Positions 29,422 to 38,465 of a DNA stretch of 40,337 nt are shown piece after piece; the first letter of the stretch is position 1; the number at the start of each line of letters is the position of its first letter. The DNA comes from Syntrophorhabdales bacterium. Lineage in GTDB: Bacteria > Desulfobacterota > Syntrophorhabdia > Syntrophorhabdales > Syntrophorhabdaceae. The stretch spans positions 1-40,337 of the forward strand of contig JAGPMK010000007.1 in the NCBI GenBank assembly GCA_018052995.1, read 5' to 3'. Position numbers and translations under genes: made by a program. Below the pieces are notes generated by a model. The model ran no database searches. It was given only the letters and a program-made list of their open reading frames with translations, and was not told the DNA's origin.

Positions 29422-29742
29422 ATGGAAAAATATATCCAGATACACACAACAACAGACAGGAAGGATACAGCAGAAAATATTGCAAGGGTGCTCCTGGAGG
29501 GAAGGCTTGCTGCCTGTGTTCAGATAATTGGTCCCATAACCAGCCTTTATTGGTGGGAGGGCAAGATTGAGACTACTGAGGAGTGGTTGTGTCTCATAAA
29601 AAGCAAAAAAGGCCTATATAGGCAGGTAGAGGAGACAGTGAGGGCTCATCACAACTATAAGGTGCCAGAGATTATCGCTGTGGAGATTACTGATGGCAGT
29701 TATGATTATCTTGATTGGCTAAAAAAAGAGGTAAAGGCTTAA
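29422..29742 (+). CDS. cutA: CutA1 divalent-ion tolerance protein
   Basis: 106-residue trimeric CutA1-family protein. Family landmarks are the T-T-T-D-R-K-D-T-A opening, L-L-E-G-R-L-A-A-C-V-Q-I, the W-W-E-G-K-I-E segment, and K-V-P-E-I-I-A-V-E-I. The biochemical role of CutA1 is unsettled; it was named for copper tolerance in E. coli. GGTGAGGA precedes the ATG. It is a single gene, convergent with a thioredoxin-like gene, and a shared hairpin lies between them. Confidence 0.92.
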   Translation: MEKYIQIHTTTDRKDTAENIARVLLEGRLAACVQIIGPITSLYWWEGKIETTEEWLCLIKSKKGLYRQVEETVRAHHNYKVPEIIAVEITDGSYDYLDWLKKEVKA

Positions 29743-29745
29743 AAT

Positions 29746-29773
29746 AAAGAACCTGTTTTTAGATTAGTTCTTT
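29746..29773. terminator. Hairpin between convergent cutA and thioredoxin genes
   Basis: AAAGAAC (29746-29752) pairs perfectly with GTTCTTT (29767-29773) around a 14-nt T-rich loop. A TTTTTTT run follows at 29781-29787 on the plus strand, 7 nt away. It overlaps the last codons of the thioredoxin gene. The long loop and the AT-rich stem make it a weak candidate for a bidirectional terminator. Confidence 0.35.
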
Positions 29774-30159
29774 GTAGGGGTTTTTTTGAGGATTATCCCA
29801 AACCCCTCAAAGGTTTTTAAGATATCCTTCTTGGACATGAAGCCTGTGTGACGATATAGCTCTTTTCCATTTTTATCATAAAATATCTGGGTGGGTATAA
29901 ACCGAACATTGTATTTTTTTCCAAGGGAGGGGTTTTTGTGGATGTCTATAACCTCCACAATAAGGCTACCCGCATACTCACTCTGCAATTCCCTAAGTAT
30001 TGGCTTCATGAGTTTACAGGGTAGGCACCCATCTGCACCAAGATCGATAAATTTCGGTAGGTTTTTCTCTGTCTGGGCATGGATACCAAACGCTGAAAAG
30101 GCAATAAAGATAAAAAACATTATGGCTAATAAACATCTTTTGACATCAACCTTAATCAT
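29764..30159 (-). CDS. Periplasmic thioredoxin-like protein
   Basis: 131 residues with a signal peptide (hydrophobic 9-27, A-Q around 28-29). The mature domain opens with L-P-K-F-I-D-L-G-A-D-G and contains the redox motif C-L-P-C (Cys45, Cys48) and the cis-proline segment R-F-I-P-T-Q-I-F. Such small exported thioredoxins reduce or relay electrons in the periplasm, for example to cytochrome maturation or disulfide isomerases; the partner is unknown. Divergent from fusA by a 183-bp gap. Confidence 0.88.
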   Translation of the reverse strand: MIKVDVKRCLLAIMFFIFIAFSAFGIHAQTEKNLPKFIDLGADGCLPCKLMKPILRELQSEYAGSLIVEVIDIHKNPSLGKKYNVRFIPTQIFYDKNGKELYRHTGFMSKKDILKTFEGFGIILKKTPTKN

Positions 30160-30304
30160 TCAGACCTCTGTTTTACTGGAAATAAACCTGCAAGTCAAGT
30201 AATAATGCTTAAGTTCTGTTTGTAAATGTAACTATGCGTCTCTCATAATTAATATAATTGTAATTGTATTGCAGGATCTTTTCAAAGCTCTTCTTTCATA
30301 ATTA

Positions 30305-30334
30305 TTGACTTTCCATGTGCAAACAGTCTAATCT
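30305..30334 (+). promoter_or_regulatory. Possible promoter close to fusA
   Basis: TTGACT (30305-30310) is followed after 18 nt by TAATCT (30329-30334), leaving only 8 nt to the fusA ATG. The -10 is poor. An AAGG at 30337-30340 is the only candidate ribosome-binding site. If this promoter is used the mRNA leader is almost absent. Confidence 0.25.
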
Positions 30335-30342
30335 TTAAGGCT

Positions 30343-32385
30343 ATGAAAAAGGAGATACAGAGACTTCATAAGATCAGAAATATAGGGATCGCTGCCCATA
30401 TCGATGCTGGAAAGACAACGGTTACAGAGAGAATACTCTATTATACAGGCAGGACCCATAAGATAGGCGAGGTCCATGAAGGCACTGCCACGATGGACTA
30501 TCTTCCCCAGGAACAGGAAAGGGGCATAACCATTGCCTCTGCTGTGACAACCTGTTATTGGGATAACCATGAGATACAGATTATAGATACCCCAGGCCAT
30601 GTGGATTTTACCATTGAGGTTGAGAGGGCACTTCGGGTCCTCGACGGTATGATTGCTGTATTCTGTGGCGTGGGAGGCGTAGAACCCCAGTCAGAGACTG
30701 TCTGGCATCAGGCAGATAAATACAGGGTTCCAAGGATAGCATTTGTCAATAAGCTTGACAGGATAGGTGCAGACTTCTTCAATGTTGCTGATATGCTTAT
30801 AGACAAATTTAATGTAAATCCTTTATTACTTCAGATACCACTTGGCGCTGAGGATGGTTTTTTTGGTGTTGTTGATCTGATAAAGATGCAGGCAATTGTT
30901 TGGGATGAGGATGACCTGGGGGTGACCTATAGATATATATCCATACCCGATGCCTATTTAGATAAAGCCAATGAATACAGGGAAAAACTTTTTGAGAAAC
31001 TCTCCCTTCTTGACGACAGCTTCATGGAATTATACCTTGAAGGCATACAGATAGATGAATCCTTTATCAATAAAATTATAAGAGAAAACACCATATCCAT
31101 GAGATGTGTGCCTGTGCTCTGCGGTGCTGCCCTCAGAAATAAAGGAATTCAGCCTCTCCTCGACGCCATTGTCATGTATCTGCCATCTCCCCTTGATATT
31201 CCTCCTGTTAGAGGAAAAAATCCAGAAACAGGGGAGGATGAGTCAAGAGAACCAAGCAATTCAGAGGACCTCGCCGCCCTTGCCTTCAAGGTAGTGATGG
31301 ACGAAGGCAGGAAGCTTGTCTATATAAGGATATATTCAGGGGAGATAAAAGTTGGTGACGATGTATATAATGTAAATCTCAACAAAAGAGAAAGGGTCTC
31401 AAGGATATATAAGATTCATGCCAATCATAGGGAAAGAATAAATGAGGCAGGGACAGGTGCGATAGTGGGTATAGTAGGACTCAAGGAGACCTCAACGGGT
31501 CACAGCCTGACAAAAAATCGCCCAATACTTCTCGAACCCATAGACATATACCAGCCTGTTATATCTATAGCAGTTGAACCAAAGAGAAATATAGACCAGA
31601 ATAAGCTGATGCTTGCGCTGCAGAGGATATCCGAGGAGGACCCTACATTTGTTTTAAAGACAGACGAGGACTCATATCAAACAGTAGTCTCTGGTATGGG
31701 AGAGCTTCATCTTGATGTCATAGTAAGGAGAATAAGAGAGGATTTTGGTATAGATATCCATGTAGGTAAACCCCAGGTTGTTTATAAGGAGACTATTGAA
31801 AGATCGGTGCGCATTGACCACGGTTTTGAAAAAACAATAAATAGTATAACCCATAAAGGCACAGTATCCATTGATATATCGCCAAATTCAAGGGGTGCCG
31901 GTATCAGCTTTACAACCTCTTTAGCCGAGGAACATCCTGCCAGTATCTATATCCCGGCTGTGGAAGAGGGCATCCTTGAGGCATCAAGCATAGGTATTTT
32001 AAGGGGCTTCCCCCTTACAGACATAAAGGTCGTGTTGCAGGACGCATCCTTTAATAACCCTGATTTTGCCCGATTAACATTAAAGATGGCAGCATATGAG
32101 GCATTTAGAAAAGGGTGCGCTGAGGCAGGCCCTGTGCTTCTTGTTCCTATCATGTCACTTACAGTAACAACCCCCAATGAGTTCTTGGGGGACATAATAA
32201 GCGATTTAAATACGAGAAGGTGTCAGATATTGAACCTTACCACAAAAGAAAAGATTACCATCATAAATGCCCATGCACCCCTTACGAATATGTTTGGATA
32301 TTCCACTGATGTACGCTCCCTCTCCCAGGGAAGGGCATCCTTTACCATGTTTTTCTCTCACTACGATAGGATAGAGCATGGATAG
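30343..32385 (+). CDS. fusA: Translation elongation factor G
   Basis: 680 residues with all EF-G domains: G1 A-H-I-D-A-G-K-T-T (18-26), switch region E-Q-E-R-G-I-T-I, G3 D-T-P-G-H-V-D-F, G4 N-K-L-D, then domains II to V ending near residue 675. It is not in a str operon: there is no rpsL, rpsG or tuf around it and birA overlaps its 3' end. A second EF-G copy elsewhere is therefore likely, and this one may be the specialised paralogue. That point is inference. The translocation or recycling role is not distinguishable from the sequence alone. Confidence 0.93.
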   Translation: MKKEIQRLHKIRNIGIAAHIDAGKTTVTERILYYTGRTHKIGEVHEGTATMDYLPQEQERGITIASAVTTCYWDNHEIQIIDTPGHVDFTIEVERALRVLDGMIAVFCGVGGVEPQSETVWHQADKYRVPRIAFVNKLDRIGADFFNVADMLIDKFNVNPLLLQIPLGAEDGFFGVVDLIKMQAIVWDEDDLGVTYRYISIPDAYLDKANEYREKLFEKLSLLDDSFMELYLEGIQIDESFINKIIRENTISMRCVPVLCGAALRNKGIQPLLDAIVMYLPSPLDIPPVRGKNPETGEDESREPSNSEDLAALAFKVVMDEGRKLVYIRIYSGEIKVGDDVYNVNLNKRERVSRIYKIHANHRERINEAGTGAIVGIVGLKETSTGHSLTKNRPILLEPIDIYQPVISIAVEPKRNIDQNKLMLALQRISEEDPTFVLKTDEDSYQTVVSGMGELHLDVIVRRIREDFGIDIHVGKPQVVYKETIERSVRIDHGFEKTINSITHKGTVSIDISPNSRGAGISFTTSLAEEHPASIYIPAVEEGILEASSIGILRGFPLTDIKVVLQDASFNNPDFARLTLKMAAYEAFRKGCAEAGPVLLVPIMSLTVTTPNEFLGDIISDLNTRRCQILNLTTKEKITIINAHAPLTNMFGYSTDVRSLSQGRASFTMFFSHYDRIEHG

Positions 32386-33346
32386 GATAGGCGAGACACT
32401 CAATCTTTTAAGAAAAAAAGATGATTATGTATCCGGGGATTATATTGGGGAGATATTAGGGGTATCAAGGACTGCTGTATGGAAATATGTGAAGAATCTC
32501 GAAAAAATGGGCTATCATATTGATTCTATAAAAGGCAGGGGATACAGGCTGATTAATACCCCAGATCGGCTTCTGCCGTGGGAGATAGAGAGATTCAGAG
32601 ATTCTACAATCATTGGAAGTGAGATAATATATAAAGATGTAGTTGATTCCACCAACACATACGCCTTCAACCTTGCCCTCTCAGGAAAACCTGAGGGCAC
32701 CTGCGTTGTGGCAGAATCACAGAGGGCTGGGAAGGGCAGGCTCAACAGGATATGGTTATCCCCAAAGGGCAAAAATATATATATCTCCATTATATTAAGA
32801 CCCTCAGGGCACCCGTCAAGGATCTATCCCATAACATTTCTTTCATGTCTTGCAGTCTATGACACAATAATAGAGGTAGCCGGCAAGACACCATCACTTA
32901 AATGGCCAAATGATGTCTTAATGAATGGGCGAAAGGTCTGTGGGACATTGCTCGAGATATCAGCAGAGACAGATGCCATAAGGTTTGTAATTGCAGGAAT
33001 AGGTTTTAATGTAAATATGGGCTTAAGTGACCTCGGAGATGACCTGAAAGAAAAGGCAACCTCGCTTTTTATCGAGACCAACAGGGTTTTTAACAGAGCC
33101 TATGTATGTAGTATACTCCTTCGCAATATTGAGAAATATTATATGATATTTAGGGGTGCTGGTGGTGATGAGATTTGCAGGTTATGGGAGATTCGTGCAA
33201 ATCTCATGGGAAAATATATAGAGGTCCATCAGATGGGCGAAACCTTAAGGGGTATCTCAGAGGGTATAGATTCCAGCGGTGCACTTCTTTTAAATATAGA
33301 CGGTAAGACTAAGAGAATTATTGCCGGTGATACAGCATTTAATTAA
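32378..33346 (+). CDS. birA: Biotin operon repressor / biotin-protein ligase
   Basis: 322 residues. An N-terminal winged helix (about 1-62, [16 protein letters not shown]) indicates a DNA-binding bifunctional BirA. The ligase domain has S-T-N-T, the biotinyl-AMP loop [10 protein letters not shown] (family often G-R-x-G-R-x-W) and the catalytic K-W-P-N-D. The C-terminal SH3-like domain is present. Start overlaps fusA by 8 bp with an AGGATAGAG site. No biotin genes are in the window, so its operator targets are elsewhere. Confidence 0.94.
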   Translation: MDRIGETLNLLRKKDDYVSGDYIGEILGVSRTAVWKYVKNLEKMGYHIDSIKGRGYRLINTPDRLLPWEIERFRDSTIIGSEIIYKDVVDSTNTYAFNLALSGKPEGTCVVAESQRAGKGRLNRIWLSPKGKNIYISIILRPSGHPSRIYPITFLSCLAVYDTIIEVAGKTPSLKWPNDVLMNGRKVCGTLLEISAETDAIRFVIAGIGFNVNMGLSDLGDDLKEKATSLFIETNRVFNRAYVCSILLRNIEKYYMIFRGAGGDEICRLWEIRANLMGKYIEVHQMGETLRGISEGIDSSGALLLNIDGKTKRIIAGDTAFN

Positions 33347-33361
33347 ATTTGGGGGTTAAAT

Positions 33362-34144
33362 ATGCTTCTTGTTATTGATATAGGTAATACAAATATAGTT
33401 TTTGGTGTATATAATAATGGGGAACTTGTAAACCACTGGAGGTTAAGCACATCCCTTCATAAAACCGTTGATGAATACGCCATACTCTTAAACAATCTTC
33501 TCTACATGGAAAAGATTCAGCTCAAAGAGATAGATAGCGCCATAATCTCTTGTGTTGCCCCTCCTCTTCTTATACCCTTCGAGATAGTCTGTAGAAAATA
33601 TATTGGCATTATGCCGATAATCGTGGAGCCAGGGATAAAGACAGGCATGCCCATACTCTATGAAAATCCCACAGAACTTGGTGCAGATAGGATTGTCAAT
33701 GCTGTGGCAGGTTACGACAAACACAAAAGGGCACTTATCATAGTAGATTTTGGCACCGCGACAACCTTTGATTATATTACAGAGAACGGTGAATATAAAG
33801 GAGGCGCTATTGTCCCAGGGATAACAATATCCCTTGAGGCACTCTTTGAAAGGGCGTCTAAACTGCCAAGGGTGGAGCTGATAAAACCAAAAAGCATAAT
33901 AGGTAAGCATACTGTCCATGCTATGCAGGCAGGCATTATCTATGGTTATTCCAGTCTTGTTGATGGAGTCGTTCAAAAGATGAAACAAGAGGTTAAGACA
34001 GACCCATATGTAATAGCAACCGGTGGGCTCTCAAGCCTTATCTATAAAAATTCAGAAACCATAAATGAGGTGGATGAATTCCTGACCCTCAAGGGACTGA
34101 AATTGCTATACGAAAAGAATAAGGACTATCATAAATTTAAATAG
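33362..34144 (+). CDS. coaX: Type III pantothenate kinase
   Basis: 260 residues; first step of coenzyme A synthesis. ASKHA-fold motifs: phosphate loop D-I-G-N-T-N (6-11), G-A-D-R, and D-F-G-T-A-T-T-F-D. CoaX is insensitive to CoA feedback, unlike type I enzymes. TTGGGGGTT precedes the ATG. It follows birA by 15 bp, a frequent birA-coaX pairing. I see no terminator immediately after it on the plus strand. Confidence 0.95.
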   Translation: MLLVIDIGNTNIVFGVYNNGELVNHWRLSTSLHKTVDEYAILLNNLLYMEKIQLKEIDSAIISCVAPPLLIPFEIVCRKYIGIMPIIVEPGIKTGMPILYENPTELGADRIVNAVAGYDKHKRALIIVDFGTATTFDYITENGEYKGGAIVPGITISLEALFERASKLPRVELIKPKSIIGKHTVHAMQAGIIYGYSSLVDGVVQKMKQEVKTDPYVIATGGLSSLIYKNSETINEVDEFLTLKGLKLLYEKNKDYHKFK

Positions 34145-34248
34145 AAGACATAAACCATGATGCCTTTAGGGGATATAAGGGTTAATGCAAAATATAAAGG
34201 CAGGATATTTCCTCATTTTCAGGACAACCAGTTCGGCTAATATACATT

Positions 34249-34275
34249 AAAAAAGGCGCCCTTATAAAGGGCGCC
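34249..34275 (-). terminator. Intrinsic terminator for hsp20
   Basis: On the minus strand a 7-bp GC-only stem, GGCGCCC (34255-34261) with GGGCGCC (34269-34275), closes a 7-nt loop and is followed by six T (A-tract 34249-34254 on the plus strand). This is a strong rho-independent terminator 27 bp after the hsp20 stop. On the plus strand no T-tract follows, so it does not serve coaX. Confidence 0.85.
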
Positions 34276-34301
34276 CCCAGCGATTGGAGAGGATTTGGCT
34301 T

Positions 34302-34748
34302 TTATTCTACCGCTACCTTTATCTCCTTTTTCTTTGCCTCTTCAGTCTTGGGAAGTGTTATTTTCAGAATCCCATTTTTATATGTTGCCTTTACCTTGTC
34401 TCCCTGGATCTGACCCGGCAGTCTAAGAGACCTTGTAAAACCTCCATAGCTGCGCTCTATAACATGGTAGTTTTCGTTCTCCTCTTCTTTCTCCTGTTTC
34501 TTCTCACCTTTTATGGTCAATATATTATCATTTAGAGAGATCTCAACCTCTTTTGGATCAATCCCAGGGATCTCTGCGTTCACGATATAATTGTTTTTAG
34601 TCTCTGATACATCGAGAGATGGTAACCACTCTGAAACACCATAGCCCTTTCCGGGTGTCCTGTCAAAGAAGGTATCCCAGATATTATCCATCTCCTTTCT
34701 TATCCTCTCCATCTCCTTAAGTGGTTGCCAAAGTGCCAGCTCTGCCAT
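34302..34748 (-). CDS. Hsp20-family small heat shock protein
   Basis: 148 residues. The alpha-crystallin domain (about 40-135) has the N-A-E-I-P-G-I-D start, L-T-I-K-G-E-K, F-T-R-S-L-R-L-P and the Y-K-N-G-I-L-K-I-T-L-P ending. The tail contains I-K-V instead of a clean I-x-I. It is an ATP-independent holdase in the cytosol. A strong AAAGGAGGG site precedes the ATG and a good terminator follows, so it is a monocistronic unit. Upstream on the minus strand lies TTGACA (34822-34827), but its -10 is weak. No CIRCE element is visible. Confidence 0.93.
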   Translation of the reverse strand: MAELALWQPLKEMERIRKEMDNIWDTFFDRTPGKGYGVSEWLPSLDVSETKNNYIVNAEIPGIDPKEVEISLNDNILTIKGEKKQEKEEENENYHVIERSYGGFTRSLRLPGQIQGDKVKATYKNGILKITLPKTEEAKKKEIKVAVE

Positions 34749-35058
34749 ATATCATCCCTCCTTTCTTATGTGATATTAATTACTTACATTTCTATAAAGA
34801 ATTTAATCCTGTTTTTTGTTTTGTCAATACCCCGATAAAAAACAGATAAAATTTTTTGCTGCCTTACAATAAGGCATGTGCTATACTCTGCAATCTTACA
34901 AAAGGCGACATGTTATTCACAGGAACAAATAACCAACCGGTCCGCCAATGCCAGGGCACGAGGCATCACAATATTTTCATAGGCTGTTTATATCATTAAT
35001 TATAAACTACAAGGCAAAGGCTATAGACTCCTGTTTTAATGAATTCATTTTATTTCTC
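34749..35058. other. Non-coding stretch upstream of hsp20
   Basis: No gene seen. It holds the hsp20 leader, a minus-strand TTGACA (34822-34827) with TTAAAT after only 15 nt as a doubtful promoter, and a 7-bp hairpin at 34860-34876 (TGCCTTA, loop CAA, TAAGGCA). A GC-richer patch around 34940-34975 contains TGCC/GGCA arms that recall a patch near 29195-29220, but the match is short. Confidence 0.3.
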
Positions 35059-35088
35059 TTGACTGATATATATAGGTAAGGGTATAAA
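35059..35088 (+). promoter_or_regulatory. Sigma-70-type promoter for the mgtA leader
   Basis: TTGACT (35059-35064) and TATAAA (35083-35088) are separated by 18 nt; each matches five of six consensus bases. It faces mgtA, and initiation near 35095 would give a leader of about 700 nt. No better plus-strand promoter is seen closer to mgtA. Confidence 0.5.
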
Positions 35089-35367
35089 TTAATCTAAATT
35101 AGGACCATTGATGGCGTTTTCTGAATCATTTAAATATCGAGATTCATCGAGTATAGGCTGCACAGTAGCGCAAGATTGTTTTTAAGTTTTTATAAAATTT
35201 CTTAAGGGAGGCCGAACTAGTTTCTAGTAGGGCTCAGAGATAGACCTTTTGAAAAGTGTGCTGCTGATTATATTGAGTGTATCTGAGAAAAAATTAAAAT
35301 AACAGTTTTGTATAAGTAGTAAATAAATACAGGTTTTTATATCCTATAAAAATAAGGAGGATTTTAT

Positions 35368-35496
35368 ATGGGCGACTCTGATGGCAGTCATAGTTGCAAG
35401 GATATAAGCCAGGAGCACCCTTCAGAAGAACATGATGACCCTGGGTCGCTTGAAGGGAAAAAGCGACCGGTTACTGAATCGGTTTTATTAATCTAA
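35368..35496 (+). CDS. Small 42-residue frame in the mgtA leader
   Basis: ATG 35368 follows AAGGAGG by 7 nt, one of the best ribosome-binding sites in the window, and the frame runs 42 codons to TAA. The peptide is very polar, with acidic and histidine residues concentrated in the middle (E-H-P-S-E-E-H-D-D-P) and a single Cys. It has no membrane segment, so it is unlike MgtR or MgtS. Hairpins H3 and H4 lie inside its last third, where translating ribosomes would interfere with them. It could be a leader peptide for mgtA or a real small metal-associated protein. Not recognised as a known family. Confidence 0.45.
   Translation: MGDSDGSHSCKDISQEHPSEEHDDPGSLEGKKRPVTESVLLI
35444..35486 (+). promoter_or_regulatory. 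Two overlapping, mutually exclusive hairpins ending in a T-tract
   Basis: H3: GGTCGCTT (35444-35451) pairs perfectly with AAGCGACC (35461-35468), loop 9 nt. H4: CCGGTT (35467-35472) pairs with AATCGG (35477-35482) with one G-U, loop ACTG, followed by TTTTATT. They share bases 35467-35468, so only one can form fully, the arrangement of an anti-terminator and terminator. Both lie inside the small 42-codon frame. Confidence 0.4.
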
Positions 35497-35509
35497 CCTT
35501 AATCTAGCC

Positions 35510-35561
35510 GGTTCACCTCTGGTCGTTTACACCTTTAATTGCGACCAAAAAGAGGTGAACC
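35510..35561. repeat. Long inverted repeat after the small frame
   Basis: GGTTCACCTCT (35510-35520) is the exact complement of AGAGGTGAACC (35551-35561). Inside, GGTCG (35521-35525) pairs with CGACC (35542-35546), with four unpaired A on one side. This gives a 16-bp stem-loop. The inner GGTCG could alternatively pair with CGACC of H3 (35464-35468), linking the two structures. No target-site duplication or transposase is seen. Confidence 0.5.
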
Positions 35562-35802
35562 ATTGAGGTCAAGCCAATAAAATTTTTGAATTTTGTATGG
35601 TTTACTTCAGTCTTGGTCTATCCTCTGGTTTTTGCATTTATTAATTTGACTTTTGAAATCCTGTAGTAACGGGGTTTCAGTTTCTGGGTATATATTTTAT
35701 GCCCCATGACGATCCCACTAAACAGGATTAAATCAGTAAAATAAACAATCCATCTTTAGATGAATTGTTTAGAACTGGATGAGATGAAAGGTTGGGTGTG
35801 CT

Positions 35803-38463
35803 ATGACTAAACAGCTATTAAACAAATTTATAAATACAACAAGGCCTCAATCCCCTGTAAACCGTAATATTAAAGAAAACGAAGAACGCTTGATTAGGCT
35901 TTGTTCCATTAGTATCCAGGACGCCCTTGCTGAACTGAAAACCAACCTCCAGGGTCTTGATACAGAAGAGGCAGAGAATCGTCTTGATGAGTGTGGTCCT
36001 AATGAGCTCTCCCATTTAAAACAACTTGGCTTCTGGGCTGATATATATAAACGTCTTAAAAGCCCACTAGTTGTCCAGCTCCTTATAATTGCTGCTGTCT
36101 CTGCTATTATTGGTGAACTGAAATCAACGGTCATAGTTACGGTAATGATTCTCTTAAGCGTAGGTTTGTCTTATATCCTGGACAGGCGCTCAAACCGTGC
36201 AGTGGAGGCATTGGGCAAGCGTGTTCAGTCAAGGGCTTTTGTTTTAAGGGGCGGGAAGGAGACAGAGGTGAAGATCTCCGAGATAGTCCCGGGTGATATT
36301 GTGCTTCTCCAGACTGGCTCTGTAATACCGGCTGATCTGCGGATTATATGGGCTAAAGACTTCTTTGTAAGCGAGTCTGCCCTGACAGGGGAATCACTCC
36401 CTATAGAGAAAACACCAGGAAACGGTAATTTAAAGGTCCATTCCGCCATAGAACTGACAAATGCCTGCTTTCTTGGCACATCTGTCACAAGCGGCGTAGC
36501 TAGGGCTGTGGTAATACATACAGGTCCCAGGACGCTATTCGGTGCTATCTCAGAAAGACTTACTGCAAAAAGAGAAGAGACCAGCTTTGATCAGGGTGTC
36601 CGCTCCTTCACCTGGCTCATGATACGCTTTATGGTTGTCATGGTCTGCGGGGTCTTTTTTATAGTAGGCATGACTAAGGGAAACTGGCTAGAGGCACTTT
36701 TATTCGGCTTATCTATTGCCGTGGGTCTTACACCAGAGATGCTCCCTATGATTGTAACGGTCAATCTTGCAAAGGGTGCCCTCAGTATGGCAAAAAAAAA
36801 GGTTATAGTAAAAAGACTGCCCTCCATTCAGAACTTCGGTGCCATTGACACCCTATGCACAGATAAGACTGGGACCCTTACCCAAGACAGGGTGGTTCTT
36901 GAAAGGCATGTTGATATACTTGGACATACCAGCGAGGATGTCCTTCATTATGCCTATCTCAACAGTTACTTTCAGACTGGCTTAAGAAATCTAATAGACA
37001 GAGCAGTGATTGAATTTGCTGAAGACCTTGATGCAGAACAGAATTGTCGATTGGTGGATGAATTGCCATTCGACTTTCATAGAAGACGCATGTCAGTTGT
37101 GGTTGACTATGAAGGTGACCACGTCCTTATCTGTAAGGGTGCCGTGGAAGAGATCTATGCATGTTGCAGTAGTTATCAGATAGGAGAGGAGATATACCCT
37201 CTTATTGACATGATCAGGGTTGACCTCTTTGAGGAGGTAGAAAGACTTAATCGTGATGGCTTCAGGGTTCTTGGTATTGCCTATAAAGAGTTTCCAAGGA
37301 CAAAGACAGTTTTTACTACTGATGATGAAAAAGAGCTTATATTGCTGGGATATATCGCCTTTTTTGACCCGCCGAAGGTGTCTGCTACAGAGGCAATAGG
37401 ACTTTTGCAAAAAGTAGGGGTAGATGTAAAGGTTCTTACAGGGGACAACGGCCTTGTCACAGAAAAGGTCTGTCGTGATGTGGGGATAGAGGTGGAAAGG
37501 CTCGTCACAGGCGCAGAGCTTTCAGCCCTCTCCCCTGACGAATTTTCAAAAACAATAGAAGAGAACAATATATTTGTAAAACTAACCCCCCTTCAGAAGG
37601 AACAGATTGTCGAGGAGCTTAGAAGAAATGGGCATGTAGTTGGTTTCATGGGTGATGGGATAAACGATGCCCCTGCCATGAAGGCAGCGGATGTGGGCAT
37701 ATCTGTGGATTCTGCTGTGGATGTAGCAAAGGAGTCCGCCGACATAGTGCTTCTTGAAAAAAGCCTCCTTGTGCTGGAAGAAGGCATCATGGAGGGTAGA
37801 AGGATATTTGCCAATATAATTAAATATATACGCATGGGTAGTAGCTCAAATTTTGGTAATATGTTTAGCGTTGTAGGGGCAAGTTATCTACTTCCATTCC
37901 TTCCCATGCAGCCTGTTCAGATACTTATGAATAATCTACTCTATGATTTTTCACAAACAGGGATCCCCATGGATAATGTGGATGAGGAGCTTGTTGCCCG
38001 CCCACTTAAGTGGAATATCGGTAATATCAAACGTTTTATGGTTTTTATAGGGCCTATAAGCTCCATGTTCGATTATGCTACCTTTGCACTTATGTGGTTT
38101 TTCTTTAAATGCAATGCCTTTCTCGATCCGGCCACATCTCTTTTTGAAAAGGGATACCTTGAAAGGCTCTTTCAAACAGCTTGGTTTGCCGAATCCCTGT
38201 TGACCCAGACATTAATCGTTCACATAATCAGGACAAAGCGGATACCTTTTATAGAGAGCAGGGCATCGGTTCAGATGGCAGCGACCACCTTTATTATTAT
38301 GGCAATAGGCATATGGCTGCCATATTCGCCATTTGCAGACTATTTAGGCATGGTTCCCTTGCCAGCAGCATTCTGGATGTGGATAGCCTTTTTCCTTGCT
38401 CTTTATATATTATTGACAAGCCTTGTGAAAAACTGGTTCTTTAAAAAATATGGAGGTGATTAA
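35803..38463 (+). CDS. mgtA: Magnesium-transporting P-type ATPase
   Basis: 886 residues, P3B-type Mg2+ importer of the inner membrane. Motifs: T-G-E-S (195-198), the MgtA-typical membrane motif V-G-L-T-P-E-M-L-P-M (307-316), the phosphorylated Asp354 in D-K-T-G-T-L-T, and hinge G-D-G-I-N-D (617-622). An N-terminal cation-ATPase domain and ten predicted membrane segments fit the family. The start is ATG 35803 with a distant AAAGG. It is preceded by a long structured leader and followed 2 bp later by an EIIA-domain gene with which it must be co-transcribed. Enteric MgtA is induced by low Mg2+; here the sequence suggests leader-mediated control. Confidence 0.94.
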   Translation: MTKQLLNKFINTTRPQSPVNRNIKENEERLIRLCSISIQDALAELKTNLQGLDTEEAENRLDECGPNELSHLKQLGFWADIYKRLKSPLVVQLLIIAAVSAIIGELKSTVIVTVMILLSVGLSYILDRRSNRAVEALGKRVQSRAFVLRGGKETEVKISEIVPGDIVLLQTGSVIPADLRIIWAKDFFVSESALTGESLPIEKTPGNGNLKVHSAIELTNACFLGTSVTSGVARAVVIHTGPRTLFGAISERLTAKREETSFDQGVRSFTWLMIRFMVVMVCGVFFIVGMTKGNWLEALLFGLSIAVGLTPEMLPMIVTVNLAKGALSMAKKKVIVKRLPSIQNFGAIDTLCTDKTGTLTQDRVVLERHVDILGHTSEDVLHYAYLNSYFQTGLRNLIDRAVIEFAEDLDAEQNCRLVDELPFDFHRRRMSVVVDYEGDHVLICKGAVEEIYACCSSYQIGEEIYPLIDMIRVDLFEEVERLNRDGFRVLGIAYKEFPRTKTVFTTDDEKELILLGYIAFFDPPKVSATEAIGLLQKVGVDVKVLTGDNGLVTEKVCRDVGIEVERLVTGAELSALSPDEFSKTIEENNIFVKLTPLQKEQIVEELRRNGHVVGFMGDGINDAPAMKAADVGISVDSAVDVAKESADIVLLEKSLLVLEEGIMEGRRIFANIIKYIRMGSSSNFGNMFSVVGASYLLPFLPMQPVQILMNNLLYDFSQTGIPMDNVDEELVARPLKWNIGNIKRFMVFIGPISSMFDYATFALMWFFFKCNAFLDPATSLFEKGYLERLFQTAWFAESLLTQTLIVHIIRTKRIPFIESRASVQMAATTFIIMAIGIWLPYSPFADYLGMVPLPAAFWMWIAFFLALYILLTSLVKNWFFKKYGGD

Positions 38464-38465
38464 GT

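Larger units (their letters stand above)
35095..35802 (+). ncRNA. Candidate structured leader of mgtA
   Basis: About 700 nt of sequence with no annotated gene, running from the promoter to the mgtA ATG and rich in inverted repeats. H1 35211-35233 is GCC, ACTAG, loop TTT, CTAGT, GGC with facing GA and AG internal-loop bases. H2 (35233-35242 with 35280-35287) is CTCA-GA-GATA pairing TATCTGAG. H3 and H4 lie at 35444-35482 and H5 at 35510-35561. H6 (35654-35661 with 35672-35679) pairs TGAAATCC with GGGTTTCA. H7 (35743-35770) is AAACAAT-C-CATC with GATG-A-ATTGTTT, 32 nt before the ATG. It includes a 42-codon frame. It does not look like the M-box. Function as an Mg2+-responsive leader is inference from position and from the known mgtA leader of enterics. 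Confidence 0.4.

Noticed and set aside
29226-29447. 73-codon minus-strand frame in the cutA upstream gap
   Set aside because: No ribosome-binding site, overlaps the cutA start and its composition does not resemble the neighbouring proteins.
35200-35300. M-box (ykoK) magnesium riboswitch
   Set aside because: A GCTGCTG word and nearby stems prompted a look, but I cannot line up the conserved M-box core; only an RNA covariance search could revive this.
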